Part shown: one piece after another, positions 1-5,390 of the stretch
Numbering within the stretch: position 1 is the first letter of the stretch
Layout: every line of letters starts with the position of its first letter
Origin: Microcaldota archaeon
Lineage (GTDB): Archaea > Micrarchaeota > Micrarchaeia > Micrarchaeales > Micrarchaeaceae
Assembly (NCBI GenBank): GCA_030039935.1
Contig: JASHUQ010000117.1
Coordinates: 1-8,602, forward strand
Direction of reading: 5' to 3'
Length of the DNA stretch: 8,602 nt
Notes under the pieces: model-generated
Told to the model about the DNA's origin: nothing
The model's database searches: none
What the model saw: only the letters and a program-made list of their open reading frames with translations
Program-made: the position numbers and the translations under genes

Positions 1-461
1 GTTATTCCCTCAAGGAGAAACATCTCACCAAGCGTTGCAACAGGCTCTGTCTGCGCTATCTTCTGCGCGGTAGCTATGTATTTCTCGACCATTGGCCATG
101 GGTCGCATATGGGCCCCATGAAGTCGAGAGCTCTCAGGTCGCTTAGAAGAAGGTGCTCGCGCCCTTTTTCAGGGCTTATTCTTTGCGAATCCCTTATATC
201 TCTCCAAAGCTGCGGAAGAGACCTAAGAAGTGGATCATCTTCATTCTTGTAGATCTTTTCCATTGTAACTATCTCAGTATCGAGTGTCCTCTTTGTCTGA
301 GATATGTAATGGTAGAATTCTGTATAAAGAAGAATAATAGAATCTACGTCAATGTGCCCGGATTCAAAGTCGTTATAGAATGTAATTCTTGTGAGCTCGT
401 GGTGCATCTCTGTCAGCATTTCCTGAAGCGGGCCCATTATCTCTGCATTATCTGATGGCAT
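1..461 (-). CDS. Heme oxygenase-like protein, C-terminus cut off by the window edge
   Basis: An uninterrupted minus-strand frame runs from ATG at 461 to base 1 (153 codons, no stop); an in-frame TAG directly precedes the ATG, so it cannot start earlier. The product is helical and hydrophilic with no membrane segment. Two places match the heme oxygenase fold. Near the N-terminus, L12 to H20 (LQEMLTEMH) has the spacing of the family's L-x-x-x-T-x-x-x-H proximal-histidine helix. Near the cut end, residues 107-113 (SDLRALD) and 145-152 (GEMFLLEG) resemble the bacterial 'DL..L' and 'GALYVLEG' segments that precede the glycine-rich distal helix. That distal helix lies outside the window. Members of the family open heme to biliverdin, CO and iron, but the fold also includes other helical oxidases, so activity is not proven. 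It lies 47 bases downstream of the 164-residue gene on the same strand and may share its transcript. Confidence 0.6.
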   Translation of the reverse strand, partial: MPSDNAEIMGPLQEMLTEMHHELTRITFYNDFESGHIDVDSIILLYTEFYHYISQTKRTLDTEIVTMEKIYKNEDDPLLRSLPQLWRDIRDSQRISPEKGREHLLLSDLRALDFMGPICDPWPMVEKYIATAQKIAQTEPVATLGEMFLLEGI

Positions 462-508
462 CTAACCAGCCGAAATTGCTATCACTGATTAATAGTATTT
501 GCAGTTTC

Positions 509-1003
509 CTATAAAAAGACAGCGTTTTCAACGTTTGCATCTGTTATTCTGCCGTTTTTTATCAGTGCTATTATTTTTGCAAGCTCCTTTGCTGCCGCAG
601 AATCAAATATCTCTGCAGATAATTGCGCTCTGTTTAGGGCAGTGATGAGCGCATCTAAAGCCGAGTCATTGCTCGTTAGCGCATTGTGCAGCGTTGCAAA
701 TTCCCTGCTTGGTATCCTTGCGTGTACGCTGAAAATGCTTTTTCTTCTGGAATAAAGGTGCGGGTGCTCCGACTCATGAGATATTATGTTGATCTGGAAC
801 TCTCCAGATTCATCATAAGAAATTCCCCTACCATCCAAATGCGACACAACGCCGTCGATTTTTCCATCAAGTTTTCCAAATATCACTAGTCTCTTGTCAG
901 ATAGGTCCATTCTTGCATCGGAAAGTCCGCTTCCAACCAGGTCAAAGCTCTTCTTGCTGCTTGAATCCTGCACATGCACGGTTACTTGAGATAATGTACT
1001 CAT
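509..1003 (-). CDS. Uncharacterised soluble protein, 164 residues
   Basis: I do not recognise this family. The frame is open back to 1090, but I start at ATG 1003 (MSTLSQVTVH) because a TATA-like box on the minus strand (1027-1033) is about 27 bases upstream, the spacing used by other genes here, and the extra upstream residues (aromatic and basic) look non-coding. The protein has no signal peptide or membrane helix. Residues 1-95 look beta-rich with several short charged strands and a histidine-rich stretch at 75-94. Residues 98-164 look helical, with alanine and leucine repeats (for example ALDALITALNRAQL at 115-128) ending in a hydrophobic C-terminus (AVFL). This suggests a small beta domain followed by a helical bundle, possibly a protein-protein adaptor. 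The heme oxygenase-like gene follows 47 bases downstream; truD is divergent. No function is claimed. Confidence 0.75.
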   Translation of the reverse strand: MSTLSQVTVHVQDSSSKKSFDLVGSGLSDARMDLSDKRLVIFGKLDGKIDGVVSHLDGRGISYDESGEFQINIISHESEHPHLYSRRKSIFSVHARIPSREFATLHNALTSNDSALDALITALNRAQLSAEIFDSAAAKELAKIIALIKNGRITDANVENAVFL

Positions 1004-1026
1004 TGTATATGCACAACAAATGAACG

Positions 1027-1033
1027 TTTTTAT
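1027..1033 (-). promoter_or_regulatory. TATA-like box for the 164-residue gene
   Basis: The minus strand reads GGAATAAAAACG across this site. Its centre is about 27 bases upstream of ATG 1003, which predicts a transcript starting at or next to the start codon (leaderless). No Shine-Dalgarno sequence precedes the ATG. Confidence 0.45.
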
Positions 1034-1068
1034 TCCTTTTCTATAGTGCCATGATTGACGAACTGCAT

Positions 1069-1076
1069 AATAATAT
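1069..1076 (+). promoter_or_regulatory. TATA-like box for truD
   Basis: AATAATAT is centred about 29 bases before ATG 1102, again fitting a leaderless start. The bases before the ATG (ATGTGGTTTC) contain no Shine-Dalgarno match. The site lies within the same short divergent region as the box serving the minus-strand gene. Confidence 0.4.
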
Positions 1077-1101
1077 GCTGCAATAACCATTATGTGGTTT
1101 C

Positions 1102-2226
1102 ATGCTCGCTTCTTCATCCGGAAAAGGCATAGGAGGGAAACTAAAGGATAGCGCAGAGGATTTCATTGTAGAAGAGATAACTAAAAATGAAAAAACATTG
1201 AAGCTCGACACAAAATACACAAATGAAGAGCTCGGCGTGGAAGCTTCAGAAGGGAAATTCTGCGTTTTCGTAATGCAGAAAAGGGACTGGAATACAGTAC
1301 AGGCGCTAAAAACGATTGCAAAACTGTGCGGCAGAGGGATAAAATCGGTAGGGTTTGCAGGAACAAAGGACAGGACTTCGATATCTACACAAATGTGCAG
1401 CATATTTGGCGCGAATCTTGAGAGACTTTCAGCGATACATGTAAAGGACATAAAAATAAACGGAGCATGGCAGAGCGCAACTGGAGTTGAACTGGGGGAT
1501 CTTCTCGGCAACAGGTTTGGTGTGACAATAAGAGATGCTACGAGCATTCATAGAATAGATGAGATAAACAGAGAGCTGAACGGACTTTTCCCCAATTACT
1601 TTGGAGAACAAAGATTCGGATTCAGAAACAACAATGTTGAAATAGGACTCGACATAATAAAAGGAAACTTCAAAAGTGCGGCAATGAAGTTTCTTACAGA
1701 CACAACAAACGAGACAAACGAGGATTCTGTCATTGCTAGAAAACGGCTTAGTCAAGAGAGAGACTTCAAAAGCGCATTGGAATACTTCCCGAAATACCTG
1801 AAGTATGAGATCGATATGCTTAGGTTCCTTTCAGAGGTTCCTACAGACTATGCTGGCGCACTTAGAAAGCTTCCTAGGTCGCTTTCTCTGATGTTTGTTC
1901 ATTCTGTTGAATCGAGCATATTTAACATTGAGGTAGAGCAGAGAATAAAAGATAAAGATGTATCTATGACGGAAGGGAACATAATTGGATATGAAAGCGA
2001 GATAAACGACTATGAAATAGAGATACTTGACAAGTTAGGAATAACAAAAGAGCAATTCAAAGTAAAGAGCATGCCAGAGCTCAACTGCAAGGGAGGGAAA
2101 AGGCTCATGTTTGCGCCTTACAAAGACTTCTTTTATTCTGAGATTGATGAAAATACAGTTAGATTGCAGTTTTCTCTCTTGGCTGGATCCTATGCAACAG
2201 TATTACTCAATGAATTCATAAGATAA
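1102..2226 (+). CDS. truD: tRNA pseudouridine(13) synthase TruD
   Basis: TruD/Pus7-family enzyme that isomerises uridine to pseudouridine in tRNA, at position 13 in characterised bacterial members. Family signatures are clear. The N-terminus carries GIGGKLKDSAEDFIVEE (residues 9-25), typical of TruD. The catalytic loop is GFAGTKDRTSISTQ (84-97) with D90 as the expected nucleophile. LLGNRFGVTIRD (134-145) and NYFGEQRFG (165-173) are the conserved core motifs, and the C-terminal LAGSYATVLLNEFI closes the domain. The 374 residues are slightly longer than E. coli TruD and within the archaeal range, with the usual family insertion in the middle. ATG 1102 is the first start after an in-frame stop and gives the expected N-terminus. 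The gene stands alone, divergent from the 164-residue gene and convergent with tRNA-Ser, whose 3' end is only six bases away. Nothing is missing or broken. Confidence 0.96.
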   Translation: MLASSSGKGIGGKLKDSAEDFIVEEITKNEKTLKLDTKYTNEELGVEASEGKFCVFVMQKRDWNTVQALKTIAKLCGRGIKSVGFAGTKDRTSISTQMCSIFGANLERLSAIHVKDIKINGAWQSATGVELGDLLGNRFGVTIRDATSIHRIDEINRELNGLFPNYFGEQRFGFRNNNVEIGLDIIKGNFKSAAMKFLTDTTNETNEDSVIARKRLSQERDFKSALEYFPKYLKYEIDMLRFLSEVPTDYAGALRKLPRSLSLMFVHSVESSIFNIEVEQRIKDKDVSMTEGNIIGYESEINDYEIEILDKLGITKEQFKVKSMPELNCKGGKRLMFAPYKDFFYSEIDENTVRLQFSLLAGSYATVLLNEFIR

Positions 2227-2232
2227 TAGAAT

Positions 2233-2328
2233 CGCCGGGATTGGGATTCGAACCCAAATTTCCCGAAGGAAACCAGATCTCGAGTTTCGCCAAGTTTCTG
2301 GCGCGTTGCCTGGTTCCGCCATCCCGGC
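2233..2328 (-). tRNA. tRNA-Ser (anticodon CGA) with predicted 12-base intron
   Basis: Read on the minus strand from 2328, the transcript folds as a type II tRNA. The acceptor stem is GCCGGGA/TCCCGGC, the D arm closes with GCG/CGC around a loop containing GG, the long variable arm is TTTCC-TTCG-GGAAA, and the T arm is TTGGG-TTCGAAT-CCCAA. The base after the acceptor stem is G (2233), the serine discriminator in archaea; leucine tRNAs usually have A. The anticodon stem is CCAGA/TCTGG, but 19 bases lie between its halves. Removing 12 leaves CTCGAGA, a textbook loop with T33 and anticodon CGA (plus-strand 2280-2282), reading UCG serine codons. CCA is not encoded. The tRNA-Leu alternative was rejected because no leucine anticodon falls in a proper loop. 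Confidence 0.9.
2286..2297 (-). other. Predicted tRNA intron at a non-canonical position
   Basis: The 12 bases AAACTTGGCGAA on the minus strand separate G30 and A31 of the anticodon stem, upstream of the anticodon, instead of the usual 37/38 site. Shifting the intron by one base (2285-2296) gives the same mature tRNA. Exon bases CGCC (2303-2300) can pair with intron bases GGCG (2291-2288), leaving AGA after the 5' strand and AAA after the 3' strand. Cutting both after the second base (AG^A, AA^A) releases exactly this intron. That resembles a relaxed bulge-helix-bulge substrate of the archaeal splicing endonuclease, with the 5' bulge merged into an 8-base terminal loop. Confidence 0.75.
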
Positions 2329-2352
2329 ATTAAAGGATAGAATAAACACTAC

Positions 2353-2360
2353 CTATTTAA
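2353..2360 (-). promoter_or_regulatory. TATA-like box for tRNA-Ser
   Basis: The minus strand reads TTAAATAG, centred about 28 bases upstream of the first tRNA base (2328). This is the spacing expected for an archaeal promoter whose transcript begins at or just before the mature 5' end. Confidence 0.5.
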
Positions 2361-2370
2361 GAATAACTAA

Positions 2371-2378
2371 TTTAATAT
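2371..2378 (+). promoter_or_regulatory. TATA-like box for the glycosyltransferase gene
   Basis: TTTAATAT is centred about 25 bases upstream of ATG 2400. The bases between hold no Shine-Dalgarno motif, so a leaderless transcript is likely. The 71-base gap between tRNA-Ser and this gene therefore holds two back-to-back promoters and little else. Confidence 0.5.
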
Positions 2379-2399
2379 CTAATGCCATAATCTGATTGT

Positions 2400-3962
2400 A
2401 TGTTCAAGGCAGATATAACTCCTGGTTTGGTTATAAGGTTCAGCACTATTGCCCTATTCGTGACTCTTTCAATTGCAAGCCTTATTTTCTCCGCTTATAT
2501 GTTCATTGAGGTAAACTCTACGTATACCTTTGTACTTGCGTGCGTATTCCTTGGCATAGCTCTTTTTGCAGGTTTCTTCAATGTCTATGCATCGATATCA
2601 TATTTCAGATCATACTACTACGACAAGTACATAAATGAATTGTCAAAGTCGCTCAAGCCCCTCAGAAGTTTTCCAACTGTTGCGGTGATGATGCCTGTTT
2701 ATAACGAGGATGTAGCTGAAGTCAAGAAGAACATGCTGCGTCTCCGCGATATTGATTACCCAAAGGACAGGATAAGGTACTATGTGGTTGACGACTCAAC
2801 AGATGCCAAGACAAAAGCGAAGCTGGAGGCGTTCTGCAAGAGCAATAGAATAGCATTCGTGCATAGGGATGACAGGACAGGATATAAAGCCGGTGCACTC
2901 AACAGGGCGCTAAAGTCATCTAAAGAGGAGTTCATAGCAATTTTTGATGCTGATGAATACCTTACAGATGTTAATTTCCTAAAGGACCTTCTCCCGTATT
3001 TCCATGATGAGAACCTTGCGTATGTGCAGACAGAGAAGAGGTTTGCAAAGGGAACATTCTTCTCAAATACCGTGGACCTTTTCGATGCGTTCTTCTTCAA
3101 GTTCATACAGCCGCATAGGGCGCTCAACAATACAGCCATATTCGCGGGTTCTTGCGGCGTAATAAGGAAATCTGCATTTGAAAAGATTGGAGGATTTCCA
3201 GAATATGTCATAGAGGATACATTTTTCAGCTTGGAATCAGACCTGCACAATTTCAAGAGTTTATACATACCTCATGTATATGCGCTAGGAAGGCCAATAG
3301 TGACATACACCGGACTGGTAAAGCAGCAGTGGCGCTACAACTATGGAGACACCCAATTCATAAAATACTTCATAAAGAGAAATGCAAAAACATCAAGCAA
3401 AACGCGCTGGTCGTCCCTCTGGGCGCCAATGGACTACTGGAGCCACGGCTTTGGCCTTAATTACCTTTCCATAGTCCTTATAGCGTTCACGATAATGTCA
3501 GTCTTTGTTTCATTTTCTACCATTCCATTTGTACACATGACAATAACGCAGATCTTCCAAGCCTCTTACATAAGCAGGTATCTTGAGATATTTGGGGGCG
3601 CTGCTTTCATCCTTTCTATGATTGCTCCGGCTATCCTTACAAAGATATACTTCGGATCTGCTAGCGAGGGATTAATGATATTCGTACTCAATTTTGCGCT
3701 AGCGATCTCAAGGGCAAAGGCAGCCCTTGCAGCCATATCTAAGAGAAGTTCAGCATGGAAGCCCATACGAGTCAACAAATCATCCAGGGGCAACATTCGC
3801 TACGCAATAGCAAACACAAAAACTGAGATAGTTGTGGCTGCCTCACTTCTCTCCCTTGGTTTCGTTGCATTCATATCGAGCAATATTGCAGGCTGGATCT
3901 GGCTCAGCACATACGGCATTCTCTATCTTTTTGCAACTGTTCTTTTGTACAAATATGGCTGA
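2400..3962 (+). CDS. Membrane-embedded family 2 glycosyltransferase
   Basis: Transfers a sugar from a nucleotide donor on the cytoplasmic face of the membrane; the architecture is that of processive or lipid-directed GT2 enzymes (cellulose/hyaluronan synthase-like). Two membrane helices (about 14-36 and 43-67) precede the catalytic domain, and four or five follow (about 353-375, 398-418, 425-440, 475-495, 497-517). The GT-A motifs are in order: PVYNE (99-103), VVDDSTD (129-135), the metal-binding DAD at 183-185, the acceptor-site ED at 272-273, and Q309-Q-W-R312-Y in the place of the QxxRW motif. The last residue is Tyr instead of Trp. The 520 residues and start fit the family, and a TATA-like box lies at the right distance for a leaderless start. 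The DUF424 gene overlaps the last 8 bases. The sugar and the product (surface polysaccharide or glycolipid) cannot be told from sequence. Confidence 0.9.
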   Translation: MFKADITPGLVIRFSTIALFVTLSIASLIFSAYMFIEVNSTYTFVLACVFLGIALFAGFFNVYASISYFRSYYYDKYINELSKSLKPLRSFPTVAVMMPVYNEDVAEVKKNMLRLRDIDYPKDRIRYYVVDDSTDAKTKAKLEAFCKSNRIAFVHRDDRTGYKAGALNRALKSSKEEFIAIFDADEYLTDVNFLKDLLPYFHDENLAYVQTEKRFAKGTFFSNTVDLFDAFFFKFIQPHRALNNTAIFAGSCGVIRKSAFEKIGGFPEYVIEDTFFSLESDLHNFKSLYIPHVYALGRPIVTYTGLVKQQWRYNYGDTQFIKYFIKRNAKTSSKTRWSSLWAPMDYWSHGFGLNYLSIVLIAFTIMSVFVSFSTIPFVHMTITQIFQASYISRYLEIFGGAAFILSMIAPAILTKIYFGSASEGLMIFVLNFALAISRAKAALAAISKRSSAWKPIRVNKSSRGNIRYAIANTKTEIVVAASLLSLGFVAFISSNIAGWIWLSTYGILYLFATVLLYKYG

Positions 3963-4275
3963 TGCTTTGATATACTTGAAGATCCATGCGACAGAGAATG
4001 GAAAGTTAATAGCGATGTGCGACGAATCCCTTATCGACAAGATTCTTCAGGAAGGAGAGATGGTGATAGATATAAAGAATTATTCTGATTTTTACAAGGG
4101 GGAGCTCATCCATTCAAAGAGTTTCAATGACATTGTCTCGGCCCATGATATACTCTCTGCAAATATTGTTGGAAAGGAATCGGTAGAGGCAGCGATAACA
4201 AACAAGGTAATAGAGAGAGGTCATGTCAAGAGGATATCAGGAATCCCTTATGCGCATGCATATAGGATAGATTAG
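3955..4275 (+). CDS. DUF424 family protein
   Basis: A 106-residue archaeal protein of the DUF424 family. Recognisable features are the N-terminal IYLKIH strand, a cysteine-aspartate pair (C22-D23) in AMCDESLIDKILQEGE, F46-Y-K-G-E50, the ANIVGKESVEAAI segment (69-81), and the closing GIPYAHAYRID. Family members are small, soluble and confined to archaea. Their function is not established, although they are often suspected of a link to translation. ATG 3955 (MADALIYLKI) is chosen over the in-frame upstream ATG 3832 because that extension lies inside the glycosyltransferase gene and the shorter form has the family's N-terminus. It overlaps the glycosyltransferase by 8 bases, so translation is probably coupled. 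Its TAG stop shares bases with the TAA stop of the convergent NAC gene. Confidence 0.88.
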   Translation: MADALIYLKIHATENGKLIAMCDESLIDKILQEGEMVIDIKNYSDFYKGELIHSKSFNDIVSAHDILSANIVGKESVEAAITNKVIERGHVKRISGIPYAHAYRID

Positions 4276-4625
4276 CTTTCATCTGGATTGCTGAGCTTCA
4301 GTATTGCCTGCGCTATATCTCCATTCGATTCTTCGAGCGCTTCCCTTATTCTTTCTGTATCTTCTATTCCGGTTTTTTCCTTTACCATGTTGATGTCATC
4401 GTCGCTTATTTCTATATCTGCATCATTTTCGCTTTCAGACACATCTCCAACTACTTGAAAACTTGTGGTTCCCTGCATCTCTATCTTTGTTACCTGAGGG
4501 TTGTCTATTACTATGTCTATGTCATCGCATTCTATAGTAACCCTGTTTGCCTTTATGTCTGTTGACTTGATTCCCATCTTTGCCATCATGTTCTTCATTG
4601 TCCTTGGATCTACTCCCGGAAGCAT
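4272..4625 (-). CDS. nac: Nascent polypeptide-associated complex protein (archaeal NAC)
   Basis: Archaeal homologue of the eukaryotic NAC alpha subunit. It binds ribosomes near the exit tunnel and contacts emerging chains, acting as a homodimer in archaea. The N-terminus MLPGVDPRTMKNMMAKMGI is the standard archaeal NAC start. The NAC beta-barrel region spans about residues 18-58 (ANRVTIECDDIDIVIDNPQV then FQVVGD). An acidic linker (about 61-77) follows, and residues 77-115 form a UBA domain with INMVKEKTGI and NGDIAQAILKL. At 117 residues it has the usual length and is complete. A strong TATA-like box lies about 28 bases upstream of ATG 4625, predicting a leaderless message. Its stop overlaps that of DUF424 on the other strand. 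Confidence 0.95.
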   Translation of the reverse strand: MLPGVDPRTMKNMMAKMGIKSTDIKANRVTIECDDIDIVIDNPQVTKIEMQGTTSFQVVGDVSESENDADIEISDDDINMVKEKTGIEDTERIREALEESNGDIAQAILKLSNPDES

Positions 4626-4648
4626 ACAATCATAAGCTAATTTGCATG

Positions 4649-4656
4649 AATATAAA
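4649..4656 (-). promoter_or_regulatory. TATA-like box for the NAC gene
   Basis: The minus strand reads TTTATATT, close to the archaeal box A consensus, centred about 28 bases upstream of ATG 4625. No Shine-Dalgarno motif precedes the start. It is the best-matching TATA-like element in the window, as expected for a highly expressed gene. Confidence 0.6.
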
Positions 4657-4670
4657 TAAATATTAGTTTC

Positions 4671-4678
4671 ATAAATAG
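4671..4678 (+). promoter_or_regulatory. TATA-like box for the HAD-MFS unit
   Basis: ATAAATAG is centred about 28 bases upstream of ATG 4703 and only some 20 bases from the NAC box on the other strand. A transcript from here would begin after the alternative TTG start at 4682, supporting ATG 4703. Confidence 0.45.
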
Positions 4679-4702
4679 GATTTGTTGATTATCAGTGAGA
4701 GC

Positions 4703-5377
4703 ATGAATGGGGCGCTTGTACTTATAGACATAAACAACGTGATTGTAAAGGACAAGAGAGACGTATCCGAATATGTGAGGGAGGCGATAAGGAGCAGGTA
4801 CGGGTTCGAGCCAGACTTTGATATTAATGAATATGAAGGATTTCCTGCACAGGTTATGGTCCATGATATACTTAAAAAGAACGGAGTAACAGACGAGGAA
4901 ATAAATGCAAGGCTCGAGGGATGCGCCGAAGAGCTTGGATATTCTTATTATAATGTAACAGGAAAGGAGGCGATAGGGATACTGGATGGATCAAAACAGC
5001 TTCTTGAAGAGCTTTCGAAAAAAAATGTCTTGATCGGGATAGCAACCGGGGATATTGAGAGCATAATAAAAAACAAGCTGCAAAGAGCAAATCTATCGGA
5101 TTTCTTCAAACTTGGAGAATATGGAAACAAGGACAAGGAGTTATCCAATGTGATAAAGAAGGCCATTCAAAAGGCAAAGGAGCTAGGTTCTGTCAGCACA
5201 GCATGCCTCATTGCAAGCAATCCGCACATAATACACGCTGCAAAATCCATTGGAATAAAAACTATCGGAGTAGCATCAGGTAGATATACTAGAGAGGAAC
5301 TTGGTGATGCTGGAGCAGATCTTATAGTTGACAGCGTGAAGGACAGGGGAAAAATAGTTAAAGCAATTCTTAGTTAA
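4703..5377 (+). CDS. HAD-fold protein with degenerate catalytic motifs
   Basis: The fold is that of phosphoglycolate-phosphatase-like HAD hydrolases: a Rossmann core with a helical C1 cap (about 20-90). Residue numbers are from ATG 4703. Motif I is LIDINNV (7-13): the nucleophile position D9 is kept, but the second Asp (acid/base) is N11 and the usual GT is NV. Motif II has T115 in GIATGD. Lysines at 143 and 145 could serve motif III. Motif IV, normally GDxxxD, reads A171-S-N-P-H-I176, so both magnesium-binding acids are missing. The remaining strand pattern, the AAKSIGIKTIGV segment and the 224-residue length are normal. I infer a ligand-binding or regulatory HAD protein, or one with altered chemistry, not a standard phosphatase. 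An in-frame TTG at 4682 could add seven residues but lies before the predicted transcript start. The MFS gene follows after 13 bases. Confidence 0.85.
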   Translation: MNGALVLIDINNVIVKDKRDVSEYVREAIRSRYGFEPDFDINEYEGFPAQVMVHDILKKNGVTDEEINARLEGCAEELGYSYYNVTGKEAIGILDGSKQLLEELSKKNVLIGIATGDIESIIKNKLQRANLSDFFKLGEYGNKDKELSNVIKKAIQKAKELGSVSTACLIASNPHIIHAAKSIGIKTIGVASGRYTREELGDAGADLIVDSVKDRGKIVKAILS

Positions 5378-5390
5378 CTAAAGGGTTTGA

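Noticed and set aside
153..455. Plus-strand open frame of 100 codons
   Set aside because: It lies within the minus-strand frame that is open over the whole 1-461 stretch and shows heme oxygenase-like motifs; the plus-strand product is cysteine- and aromatic-rich without recognisable pattern.
1041..1547. Minus-strand open frame of 168 codons opposite truD
   Set aside because: It is antisense to the strongly conserved TruD catalytic region and its product is a low-complexity Ser/Phe/Pro sequence, typical of a shadow frame.
2305..2319. D-loop sequence AACCAG complementary to CTGGTT at the anticodon-stem/variable-arm junction
   Set aside because: It could form a competing helix in the tRNA, but the standard cloverleaf explains every segment better, so the match is probably chance.
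2233..2328. Reading this RNA as tRNA-Leu or as a tRNA pseudogene
   Set aside because: No leucine anticodon falls in a seven-base loop, the discriminator is G instead of A, and all stems pair once the 12-base intron is removed.
2780..3268. Minus-strand open frame of 162 codons inside the glycosyltransferase gene
   Set aside because: The plus strand here encodes the GT2 catalytic motifs in order; the opposite frame has no family features.
4637..4864. Minus-strand open frame over the NAC/HAD intergenic region
   Set aside because: It would cover both promoter-like boxes and the HAD N-terminus and has no recognisable domain.
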